Positions 1 to 8,416 of a stretch of 20,491 nt of DNA are shown in pieces. The stretch comes from Saccoglossus kowalevskii (lineage: Eukaryota > Hemichordata > Enteropneusta > Harrimaniidae), in contig NW_003140221.1 of assembly GCF_000003605.2 (NCBI RefSeq), positions 1 through 20,491 of the forward strand. Reading direction: 5' to 3'. The notes beneath the pieces were generated by a model that ran no database searches, was not told the DNA's origin, and saw nothing but the letters and a program-made list of their open reading frames with translations. Each line of letters opens with the position of its first letter. Within the stretch, counting starts at the first letter, position 1. The position numbers and the translations under genes were made by a program.

Positions 1-50
1 TTCTACAAACTTTGCACTCATTTTGTACAGCTTTGTACGCAATTTTAAAA
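1..50 (+). repeat. Satellite unit 0, 3' end only
   Basis: The last 50 bp of a unit whose remainder lies before the window. It matches the end of subunit C in every other copy (two TTTGTAC words just before the anchor) and runs straight into unit 1. Confidence 0.95.
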
Positions 51-176
51 GCTGACATCCACTATAGCCGACCGCGAGAGGGAGTTGTGCATTGAAAATA
101 CGTGCAAATTTTAAAACATTATATAAACTTAAATTATCAAAATAACCAGCACGACTTTCTGCTATAAAGGTGTCAA

Positions 177-197
177 ATTTCAATAATAAATTGAAAT
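177..197. repeat. Short perfect hairpin private to unit 1
   Basis: ATTTCAAT (177-184) and ATTGAAAT (190-197) are perfect reverse complements around the 5-nt loop AATAA. Other copies lack the second arm, so a small insertion in this copy created the hairpin. No T-run or gene context suggests a terminator. Confidence 0.8.
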
Positions 198-447
198 ACA
201 AAAAAATGAGTGATGTCTTTTGCATGTTTGTTTCGGAACCAAACAAAAATGTATTTAACAACCTTGTTAGCTCAAGTAGTCTCCCAAGCAATTACGAGGC
301 ACACCCTATTGATCTTAACTATTGAGACTGGTCCATCACATGATCACACGACTACTGGGATCATTTGATTTCTATTCGAATTGGCGGCCATTTAATGTTT
401 GAAAGTGTTTCGAATTGTCATTCGTTCCACGTGTGTGTTTCGTAAGT

Positions 448-460
448 TGACCTATGACCT
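448..460 (-). promoter_or_regulatory. DR1-like element, AGGTCA-N-AGGTCA on the minus strand
   Basis: TGACCTATGACCT reads as two perfect AGGTCA half-sites one base apart on the minus strand, the DR1 arrangement recognised by RXR, HNF4 and COUP-TF type nuclear receptors in animals. Intact copies start at 448, 1378, 4164, 5096, 6026, 6952, 7880, 8808, 9737, 10669, 11335, 12265, 13198, 14129, 15985, 16915 and 19713. Damaged ones start at 2306, 3236, 15057, 17850 and 18780. Where the spacer region has changed from A to C, the half-sites are kept. Its start lies 20 bp after the start of CACGTG. Function is untested. Confidence 0.35.
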
Positions 461-985
461 ACCCATGCTTCGAAAGTCATTACGATAGTAAACGGCGATT
501 TACGACATATTTATTCACTTTTTCTAACATTTAACGACGAGTCTCGAAAATATAGCAACATATGTCACATTTACATGTAATTTTGCTAACTTTACAACTA
601 CTTTTCACTACTTTGTAATCAGTTTGTTTATCATTTCACGGTTTCATAGTGGTATAATCTGCTAATGTATAAGACTTTTTCAACACCTTTGCTCATTTTT
701 TCTATATTTTTAACCGTGTTGTCGATATTACAATGACTTAGGTAAAATGTATTAGCAAAACCATCTACTTTGCTAATGCTTTTCTTATCGTTTTAGGATG
801 TTTTAGAACATGCTACGGTAAGCTCATAGGGCACTATTCTAATATACGAGACGTTCACTTGCATTTTATTCACTTTCCGTACTTTATAATTTTACGGTTA
901 GATATTACAACAACTTAGTTCAAACATACACGCTATTCTATCAACTTTACACTCACTTTGTACAGCTTTGTACGCAATTTTAATA

Positions 986-1912
986 GCTGACATCCACTAT
1001 AGCCGACCGCAAGAGGGAGTTGTGCATTGAAAATACGTGCAAATTTTTAAACATTCTATAAACTTAAATTATCAAAATAAACAGCGCGACTTTCTACTAT
1101 AAAGGTGTTACATTTCAATAATAAAAATACAAAAAAATGCGTTATGTCTTTTCCATGTTTGTTTCGGAATCAAAAAAATGTATTTCACCAGCTTGTTAGC
1201 TCAAGTAGTCTCCCATTCAATTACTAGCCACGCCCGATAGATGTTATCTTTTGTAACAGGCCCATCACATGTGATCACTCGACTACTGGGATAATTTGAA
1301 ATTTTTCGAATTGGCGGCCATTTAATCTGTGGAAGTGTTTCGAATTGTCATTCGTTTCACGTGTGTCTCTCGTAAGTTGACCTCTGACCTATCTATGCTT
1401 CGGAAGTCAGTACGTAGTAAATGGTAATTACGACATATTAATTCACTTTTCCTAGCATTTAACTATGGGTGTCGATAATATAACAACATAGGTCACATTT
1501 CCATGTAATTTTGCTAACTTTACAACTACTTTTCACTACTTGTAATCAGTTTGTTTATCATTTCACGGTTTCATAGTGGTATAATCTGCTAATGTTTAAG
1601 ACTTTTCCAACACCTTTGCTCATTTATTCTCTATTTTTAACCGTGTTGTCGATATTACAATGACTTAGATAAAATGTATTAGCAAACCCACCTACTTTTC
1701 TAATGCTTTTCCTATCGTTTTAGGATGTTTTAGAACATGCTACGGTAAGCTCATAGGGCACTATTCTAATATACGAGACGTTCACTTGCATTTTATTCAC
1801 TTTCCGTACTTTATAATTTTACGGTTAGATATGACAACAACTTAGTTCAAACATCCACGCTATTCTACAAATTTTGCACTCACTTTGTACAGCTTTGTAC
1901 GCAATTTTAATA
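986..1912 (+). repeat. Satellite unit 2 (927 bp), flank-type
   Basis: Complete copy with the flank-type subunit D (TTTCACCAGC, ACTAGCC, CCGATAGAT) shared with units 18 and 20, the DR1 spacer variant TGACCTCTGACCT at 1378-1390, and ACACCTTTGCTC. It has an extra GT in CACATGTGATCAC. The HindIII palindrome is absent. Confidence 0.97.
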
Positions 1913-1933
1913 GCTGACATCCACTATAGCCGA

Positions 1934-1946
1934 CCGCAAGAGGGAG
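1934..1946 (+). promoter_or_regulatory. CTCF-like word CCGCAAGAGGGAG
   Basis: Lies 21 bp after the unit anchor and matches about 10 of 13 positions of the generic CTCF core CCASYAGRKGGCR. Units 12, 14, 15 and 16 carry GCAAAAGGG, a worse match. It is a resemblance only; whether the host even has CTCF is unknown. Confidence 0.15.
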
Positions 1947-2024
1947 TTGTGCATTGAAAATACGTGCACATTTTTAAACATTCTATAAACTTAAATTATC
2001 AAAATAAGCAGCACGACTTTCTGC

Positions 2025-2032
2025 TATAAAGG
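2025..2032 (+). promoter_or_regulatory. TATA-box-like TATAAAGG, once per unit
   Basis: CTATAAAGG occurs at the same place in most units and is lost in units 7, 10 and 23. In an AT-rich repeat this may be chance. No initiator or coding region is seen downstream, though satellite transcription from it cannot be excluded. Confidence 0.15.
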
Positions 2033-2096
2033 TGTTACATTTCAATAATAAAAATACAAAAAAATACTTTATGTCTTTTCCATGTTTGTTTCGGAA

Positions 2097-2107
2097 CCCC
2101 CAAAAAA
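2097..2107. repeat. Variable C(n)A(n) tract in subunit D
   Basis: Here C5A6. Across copies it ranges C2A7 to C2A10 and C3A8, C4A7, C5A6, C6A5. Eleven copies keep a total of exactly 11 nt while the C/A border moves. This tract decides whether the spurious 64-codon frame stays open. Confidence 0.9.
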
Positions 2108-2113
2108 TGTATT

Positions 2114-2127
2114 TAACAAGCTTGTTA
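2114..2127. repeat. 14-bp perfect palindrome with a HindIII site
   Basis: TAACAAGCTTGTTA is its own reverse complement. It is intact in units 3-8, 10, 11, 17, 19, 21 and 22 (12 copies). The AACAACCTTG version in units 1 and 12-16 removes its centre. Too short to be a transposon end, it is a fixed feature of one lineage of copies. Confidence 0.9.
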
Positions 2128-2285
2128 GCTCAAGTAGTCTCCCATGCAATTACGAGGCACGCCCTATTGATCTTAACTTTTGTGACAGGTGCATCACATG
2201 ATCACACGACTACTGGGATCATTTGATTTCTATTCAAATTGGCGGCCATTTAATGTTTGAAAGTGTTTCGAATTGTCATTCGTTT

Positions 2286-2291
2286 CACGTG
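2286..2291. promoter_or_regulatory. Invariant CACGTG (E-box-type palindrome) in subunit E
   Basis: CACGTG is present at this place in all 22 subunit-E copies of the window (for example 428-433 in unit 1), although the base before it varies (TTCACGTG or ATCACGTG). CACGTG is the core site of bHLH and bHLH-zip proteins. Binding here is inference. Confidence 0.35.
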
Positions 2292-2419
2292 TGTCTTTCG
2301 TAAGTTGATCTGTGACCTATCCATGCTTCGAAAGTCAGTACGTTAGTAAACGGCCATTTACGACATATTAATTCGCGTTTCCTAATATTTAACTATGGGT
2401 CTCAATAATATAACAACAT

Positions 2420-2596
2420 AGGTCACATTTCAATGTAATTTTGCTAACTTTACAACTACTTTTCACTACTTTGTAATCAGTTAGTTTATCATTTCACGGT
2501 TTCATAGTGGTATAATCTGCTAATGTATAAGACTTTTCCAACACATTTGCCCATTTTACTATATTTTTAACCGTGTTGTCGATATTACAATGACTT
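2420..2596 (+). repeat. Subunit A of the 930-bp monomer (177 bp, reference copy)
   Basis: Cut at the AGGT that ends a motif of the form TCGATAATATAACAACATAGGT in most copies. Downstream it has a TACTTTT-CACTACTTT block and ACGGTTTCATAG. The same ordered blocks recur 177 bp later in subunit B, showing an old internal duplication. Alignment was by eye; gaps of about 12 bp are needed. Confidence 0.72.
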
Positions 2597-2773
2597 AGGT
2601 AAAATGTATTAGCAAACCCACCTACTTTTCTAATGCTTTTCCTATCGTTTTAGGATGTTTTAGAACATGCTACTGTAAGCTCATAGGGCACTATTGTAAT
2701 ATACGAGACGTTCACTTGCATTTTATTCGCTTTCCATACTTTATAATTTTACGGTTAGATATGACAACAACTT
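2597..2773 (+). repeat. Subunit B (177 bp, reference copy)
   Basis: Preceded by TGTCGATATTACAATGACTTAGGT-type sequence, the counterpart of the A motif. It continues with CTACTTTTCTAATGC, CTACGGTAAGCTCATAG (GG changed to TG in this copy) and CTAATATACGAGAC, matching A's ACTACTTTTCAC, CACGGTTTCATAG and CTAATGTATAAGAC in order. Confidence 0.72.
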
Positions 2774-2942
2774 AGTTCAAACATACACGCTATTCTACCA
2801 ACTTTGCACTCACTTTGTACAGCTTTGTACGCAATTTTAATAGCTGACATCCACTATAGCCGACCGCAAGAGGGAGTTGTGCACTGAAAATACGTGCAAA
2901 TTTTTAAACATTCTATAAACTTAAATTATCAAAATAACCAGC
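2774..2942 (+). repeat. Subunit C (169 bp, reference copy)
   Basis: Preceded by TTAGATATGACAACAACTTAG, exactly 177 bp after the B counterpart. It contains AACTTTGCACTCACTTTGTA, which aligns with A's ACTTTTCACTACTTTGTAA, and GCTGACATCCACTATAG, aligning more weakly with B's GCTACGG...CATAGGGC. The anchor used for unit starts lies here. Confidence 0.68.
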
Positions 2943-3116
2943 ACGACTTTCTGCTATAAAGGTGTTACATTTCAATAATAAAAATACAAAAAAATACTTT
3001 ATGTCTTTTCCATGTTTGTTTCGGAACCAAAAAAAAATGTATTTAACAAGCTTGTTAGCTCAGGTAGTCTCCCATGCAATTACGAGGCACGCCCTATTAA
3101 TCTTAACTTTTGTGAC
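2943..3116 (+). repeat. Subunit D (174 bp, reference copy)
   Basis: More diverged. TACTTTATGTCTTTTCCATG aligns with B's TACTTTTCTAATGCTTTTCC, and GTTTCGGAACC with the TTTCACGG block. It holds the C/A tract and the HindIII palindrome, which have no clear counterpart in A-C. Confidence 0.55.
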
Positions 3117-3349
3117 AGGTCCATCATATGATCACTCGACTACTGGTATCATTTGAATTTTATTCGAATTGGCGGCCATTTAATGTTTGAAAGTGTTTCG
3201 AATTGTCAATCGTTTCACGTGTGTCTTTCGTAAGTTGACCTATGACATATACATGCTTCGAAAGTCAGTTCGTTAGTAGACGGCCGTTTACGACATATTA
3301 ATTCACCATTCCTAACATTTAACTATGGGTCTCAATAATATAACAACAT
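3117..3349 (+). repeat. Subunit E (233 bp, extended, reference copy)
   Basis: Starts at an ACAGGTCCATCA block comparable to A's ATAGGTCACATT, and contains TTGTCA-TCGTTTCACG, comparable to A's TTGTTTATCATTTCACGG. It is about 55 bp longer than the other subunits. A TTCGAATTG word occurs twice 34 bp apart (3163 and 3197), so part of the extra length may be a local duplication. Confidence 0.5.
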
Positions 3350-3590
3350 AGGTCACATTTCCATGTAATTTTGCTAACTTTACAACTACTTTTCACTACT
3401 TTGTAATCAGTTTGTTTATAATTTCACGGTTTCATAGTGGTATAATCTGCTAATGTATAAGACTTTTTCAACACATTTGCCCATTTTACTATATTTTTAA
3501 CTGTGTTGTCGATATTACAATGACTTAGGTAAAATGTATTAGCAAACCCACCTACTTTTCTAATGCTTTTCCAATCGTTTTAGGATGTTT

Positions 3591-3660
3591 TAGAACATGC
3601 TACGGTAAGCTCATAGGGCACTATTCTAATATACGAGACGTTCACTTGCATTTTATTCAC
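3591..3660. other. Highly conserved 70-bp box at the B/C border
   Basis: Reference position in unit 4. This stretch, from TAGAACATGC through CATAGGGCACTATTC and ACGAGACG to TTTTATTCAC, is nearly identical in all copies, including the divergent flank units. By eye I find roughly a dozen substitutions in all copies together, far fewer than in subunits D or E. Such conserved boxes in satellites often mark protein-binding or processing sites, but nothing here identifies a partner. Confidence 0.6.
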
Positions 3661-3772
3661 TTTCCGTACTTTATAATTTTACGGTTAGATATGACAACAA
3701 CTTAGTTCAAACATACACGCTATTCTACCAACTTTGCACTCACTTTGTACAGCTTTGTACGCAATTTTAATA

Positions 3773-4703
3773 GCTGACATCCACTATAGCCGACCGCAAG
3801 AGGGAGTTGTGCACTGAAAATACGTGCACATTTTTAAACATTCTATAAACTTAAATTATCAAAATAACCAACACGACTTTTCTGGATATAAAGGTGTTAC
3901 ATTTCAATAATAAGAATACAAAAAATACTTTATGTATTCCATGTTTGTTTCGGAACCAAAAAATATGTATTTAACAAGCTTGTTAGCTCAAGTAGTCTCC
4001 CATGCAATTACGAGGCACGCCCTATTGATCTTAACTTTTGTGCCAGGTCCATCACATGATCACTCGACTACTGGGATCATTTGAATTTTATTCGAATTGG
4101 CGGCCATTTAATGTCTGAAAGTGTTTCGAATTGTCATTCGTATCACGTGTGTCTTTCGTATGTTGACCTATGACCTATCCATGCATCGAAAGTCAGTACG
4201 TTAGTGAACGGCCATTTACGATATATTAATTCACTTTTCCTAACATTTAACTATGGGTCTCAATAATATAACAACATAGGTCACATTTCCATGTAATTTT
4301 GCTAACTTTACAACTACTTGTCACTACTTTGTAAGCAGTTTGTTTATCATTTCACGGATTCATAATGGTATAATCTGCTAATGTATAAGACTTTTCCAAC
4401 ACATTTGCCCATTTTACTATATTTTTAACCGTGTTGTCGATATTACAATGACTTAGGTAAAAATGTATTAGCAAACCCACCTACTTTTTCCAATGCTTTT
4501 TCCTATCGTTTTAAGATGCTTTAGAACATGCTACGGTAAGCTCATAGGGCACTATTCTAATATACGAGACGTTCACTTGCATTTTATTCACTTTCCGTAC
4601 TTTATAATTTTACAGTTAGATATGACAACAACTTAGTTCAAACATACACGCTATTCTACCAACTTTGCACTCACTTTGTACAGCTTTGTACGCAATTTTA
4701 ATA
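3773..4703 (+). repeat. Satellite unit 5 (931 bp), central-type
   Basis: Complete copy with a 2-bp shortening in subunit D (ATGTATTCC instead of ATGTCTTTTCC). The A-tract is interrupted by T, and it carries the rare ACTACTTGTCAC variant in subunit A that recurs only in truncated unit 13. The DR1 element at 4164-4176 is intact and E reads ATCACGTG. Confidence 0.98.
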
Positions 4704-5632
4704 GCTGACATCCACTATAGCCGACCGCAAGAGGGAGTTGTGCATTGAAACTACGTGCACATTTTTAAACATTCTATAAACTTAAATTATCAAAATAACC
4801 AGCACGACTTTCTGCTATAAAGGTGTAACATTTCAATAATAAAAATACAAAAAAATACTTTATGTCTTTTCCATGTTTGCTTCGGAACCAAAAAAAATGT
4901 ATTTAACAAGCTTGTTAGCTCAAGTAGTCTCCCATGCAATTACGAGGCACGCCCTATTGATCTTAACTTTTGTGACAGGTCCATCACAAGATCACTCGAC
5001 TACTGGGATCATTTGAATTTTATTCGAATTGGCGGCCATTTAATGTTTGAATGTGTTTCGAATTATCATTCGTATCACGTGTGTCTTTCGTAAGTTGACC
5101 TATGACCTATCCATGCTTCGAAAGTCAGTTCGTTAGTAGACGGCCGTTTACGACATATTAATTCACCTTTCCTAACATTTAACTATGGGTCTCAATAATA
5201 TAACAACATAGGTCACATTTCCATGTAATTTTGCTAACTTTACAACTACTTTTCACTACTTTGTAATCAGTTTGTTTATCATTTCACGGTTTCATAGTGG
5301 TAAAATCTGCTAATGTATAAGACTTTTTCAACACATTTTCCCATTTTACTATGTTTTTAACTGTGTTGTCGATATTACAATGACTTAGGTAAAACGTATT
5401 AGCAAACCCACCTACTTTTCTAATGCTGTTCCTATCGTTTTAGGATGTTTTAGAACATGCTACGGTAAGCTCATAGGGCACTATTCTAATATACGAGACG
5501 TTCACTTGCATTTTATTCACTTGCCGTACTTTATAATTTTACGGTTAGATATGACAACAACTTAGTTCAAACATACACGCTATTCTACCAACTTTGCACT
5601 CACTTTGTACAGCTTTGTACGCAATTTTAATA
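4704..5632 (+). repeat. Satellite unit 6 (929 bp), central-type
   Basis: Complete copy resembling unit 4 in subunits E and A (GTTCGTTAGTAGACGG is shared). It has a C2A8 tract, an intact HindIII palindrome, an intact DR1 element at 5096-5108, and TGGTAAAATC where most copies have TGGTATAATC. Confidence 0.98.
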
Positions 5633-6560
5633 GCTGACATCCACTATAGCCGACCGCAAGAGGGAGTTGTGCATTGAAAATACGTGCAAATTTTTAAACA
5701 TTCTATAAACTTAAATTATCAAAATAACCAGCACGACTTTCTGCTGTAAATGTGTTACATTTCAATAATAAAAATACAAAAAATACTTTATGTCTTTTCC
5801 ATGTTTGCTTCGGAACCAAAAAAAAAATGTATTTAACAAGCTTGTTAGCTCAAGTAGTCTCCCATGCAATTACGAGGCACGCCCTATTGATCTTAACTTT
5901 TGTGACAGGTCCATAATATGATCACTCGACTACTGGGATCATTTGAATTTTATTCGAATTGGCGGCCATTTAATGTTTGAAAGTGTTTCGAATTGTCAAT
6001 CGTTTCACGTGTGTCTTTCGTAAGTTGACCTATGACCTATCCATGCTTCGAAAGTCAGTACGTTAGTAAACGGCCATTTACGACATATTAATTCACGTTT
6101 CCTGACATTTAACTATGGGGTATCAATAATATAACAACATAGGTCACATTTCCATGTAATTTTGCTAACTTACAACTACTTTCACTACTTTGTAAGCAGT
6201 TTGTTTATCATTTCACGGTTTCATAGTGGTATAATCTGCTAATTTATAAGACTTTTCCAACACATTTGCCCATTTTACTATATTTTAACCGTGTTGTCGA
6301 TATTACAATGACTTAGGTAAAATGTATTAGCAAACCCACCTACTTTTCCAATTCTTTTCCTATCGATTTAGGATGCTTTAGAACATGCTACGGTAAGCTC
6401 ATAGGGCACTATTCTAATATACAAGACGTTCACTTGCATTTTATTCACTTTCCGTACTTTATAATTTTACGGTTAGATATGACAACAACTTAGTTCAAAC
6501 ATACACGCTATTCTACCAATTTTGCACTCACTTTGTACAGCTTTGTACGCAATTTTAATA
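5633..6560 (+). repeat. Satellite unit 7 (928 bp), central-type, first of the alternating block
   Basis: Complete copy with a type-1 subunit A (TATCAATAAT, GTAAGCAG, GGTTTCATAG), a state shared with units 9 and 11 rather than with its neighbour unit 8. The tract is C2A10, the longest in the window. The TATAAAGG word is lost (TGTAAATG). The DR1 element at 6026-6038 is intact. Confidence 0.98.
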
Positions 6561-7488
6561 GCTGACATCCACTATAGCCGACCGCAAGAGGGTGTTGTGC
6601 ATTGAAACTACGTGCACATTTTTAAACATTTTATAAACTTAAATTATCAAAATAACCAGCACGACTTTCTGCTATAAAGGTGTTACATTTCAATAATAAA
6701 AATACTAAAAAATACTTTATGTATTCCATGTTTGTTTCGGAACCAAAAAAAAATGTATTTAACAAGCTTGTTAGCTCAAGTAGTCTCCCATGCAATTACG
6801 AGGCACGCCCTATTGATCTTAACTTTTGCGCCAGGTCCATCACATGATCACACGACTAGTGGGATCATTTGAATTTTATTCGAATTGGCGGCCATTTAAT
6901 GTTTGAAAGTGTTTCGAATTGTCATTCGTATCACGTGTGTCTTTCGTATGTTGACCTATGACCTATCCATGCTTCGAAAGTCAGTACGTTAATAAACGGC
7001 CATTTACGATATATTAATTCACTTTTCCTAACATTTAACTATGGGTGTCGATAATATAACAACATAGGTCACATTTCCATGTAATTTTGCTAACTTTGCA
7101 ACCACTTTTCACTACTTTGTAATCAGTTTGTTTATCATTTCACGGATTCATAGTGGTATAATATGCTAATGTATAAGACTTTTCCAACACATTTGCCCAA
7201 TTTACTATAATTTTAACCGTGTTGTCGATATTACAATGACTTAGGTAAAATGTATTAGCAAACCCACCAACTTTTCCAATGCTTTTCCTATCGTTTTAGG
7301 ATGCTTTAGAACATGCTACGGTAAGCTCATAGGGCACTATTCTAATATACGAGACGTTCACTTGCATTTTATTCACTTTCCGTACTTTATAATTTTACGG
7401 TTAGATATGACAACAACTTAGTTCAAACATACACGCTATTCTACCAACTTTGCACTCACTTTGTACAGCTCTGTACGCAATTTTAATA
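6561..7488 (+). repeat. Satellite unit 8 (928 bp), type-2 subunit A
   Basis: Complete copy with GTGTCGATAAT, TTTGCAACCAC and GGATTCATAG in subunit A, the type shared with units 10, 12, 14 and 15. Subunit D has the short ATGTATTCC form, and the HindIII palindrome is intact. The DR1 element at 6952-6964 is intact. Confidence 0.98.
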
Positions 7489-8416
7489 GCTGACATCCAC
7501 TATAGCCGACCGCAAGAGGGAGTTGTGCATTGAAACTACGTGCACATTTTTAAACATTCTATAAACTTAAATAATTAAAATAACCAGCACGACTTTCTGC
7601 TATAAAGGTGTTACATTTCAATAATAAAAATACAAAAAAATACTTTATGTATTCCATGTTTGTTTCGGAACCCCAAAAAAATGTATTTAACAAGCTGGTT
7701 AGCTCAAGTAGTCTCCCATGCAATTACGAGGCACGCCCTATTGATCTTAACTTTTGTGTCAGGTCCATCACATGATCACTCGACTACTGGGATGATTTGA
7801 ATTTTATTCGAATTTGCGGCCATTTAATGTTTGAAAGTGTTTCGAATTGTCATTCGTATCACGTGTGTATTTCGTATGTTGACCTATGACCTATCCATGC
7901 TTCGAAAGTCAGTACGTTAGTAAACGGCCATTTACGACATATTAATTCGCGTTTCCTAACATTTAACTATGGGTATCAATAATATAACAACATAGGTCAC
8001 ATTTCCATGTAATTTTGCTAACTTTACAACTACTTTTCACTACTTTGTATGCAGTTTGTTTATCATTTCACGGTTTCATAGTGGTATAATCTGCTAATGT
8101 ATAAGACTTTTCCAACACATTTGCCCATTATACTATATTTTTAACCGTGTTGTCGATATTACAATGACTTAGGTAAAATGTATTAGCAAACCCACCTACT
8201 TTTCCAATGCTTTTCCTATCGTTTTAGGATGCTTTAGGACATGCTACGGTAAGCTCATTGGGCAATATTCTAATATACGAGACGTTCACTTGCATTTTAT
8301 TCACTTTCCGTACTTAATAATTTTACAGTTAGATATGACAACAACTTACTTCAAACATAAACGCTATTCTACCAACTTTGCACTCACTTTGTACAGCTTT
8401 GTACGCAATTTTAATA
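7489..8416 (+). repeat. Satellite unit 9 (928 bp), type-1 subunit A
   Basis: Complete copy with the TATCAATAAT/GCAG subunit A of units 7 and 11. The palindrome is broken (AAGCTGGTTA). The conserved B/C box carries unusual changes (AGGACATGC, CATTGGGCAATATT); the GGCAATATT change is shared with unit 11. The DR1 element at 7880-7892 is intact. Confidence 0.98.

Larger units (their letters stand above)
51..985 (+). repeat. Satellite unit 1 (935 bp), flank-type, divergent
   Basis: Complete copy, among the most diverged. It has CGCGAGAGGG where most copies have CGCAAGAGGG, and an AACAACCTTG centre in place of the HindIII palindrome. A 4-bp length gain creates a short perfect hairpin at 177-197. 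It reads ACACCTTTGCTC rather than ACACATTTGCCC in subunit A. Its AATGAGTGATG and CCAAACAAAAA states in subunit D closely resemble those of unit 20, about 17 kb away. The DR1-like element at 448-460 is intact. Confidence 0.97.
1913..2842 (+). repeat. Satellite unit 3 (930 bp), central-type reference copy
   Basis: Complete and of modal length, so I use it as the reference for motif positions. It has the intact 14-bp HindIII palindrome (2114-2127), an 11-nt C5A6 tract (2097-2107) and CACGTG (2286-2291). The DR1 element at 2306-2318 is damaged on one side (TGATCT). The spurious 64-codon frame is open here from a GTG at 2032. Confidence 0.98.
2843..3772 (+). repeat. Satellite unit 4 (930 bp), central-type
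   Basis: Complete copy, very close to unit 3 but with a C2A9 tract and GTGCACTG instead of GTGCATTG (shared with unit 5). The DR1 element at 3236-3248 is damaged in its second half (TGACAT). Nothing else of note lies in the unit. Confidence 0.98.

Noticed and set aside
2037..2052. AATAAA polyadenylation signal just after the TATA-like word
   Set aside because: It lies only about 15-20 bp downstream of TATAAAGG in A-rich sequence, which cannot form a transcription unit; it is expected by composition.
2032..2226. Recurring 63-64 codon reading frame (also at 2962, 10395, 11991, 12924, 13855, 14786 and 16641) as a small protein gene
   Set aside because: It starts with GTG in all but the copy at 12924, has no sign of a recognised domain, and is open only where the C/A tract totals 11 nt (or where two indels cancel, at 14786). 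The other two-thirds of units are frameshifted. Substitutions show no preference for silent sites.
3123..3152. ATGATC/GATCAT inverted repeat around the CGACTACTGG segment as a hairpin or attachment site
   Set aside because: The stem is only 6 bp with a loop longer than 10 nt, and several copies have a base change in one arm.
3161..3180. CENP-B box in TTCGAATTGGCGG
   Set aside because: The TTCG start fits, but the required central A and the CGGG end are missing. No other TTCG in the unit fits better.
3000..3220. Budding-yeast centromere elements: ATCACGTG (CDEI-like) and TTCGGAA (CDEIII-like, inverted)
   Set aside because: Point centromeres are single-copy and about 125 bp. Here the words are about 200 bp apart in a tandem satellite, in the wrong arrangement, and the CDEIII match is short.
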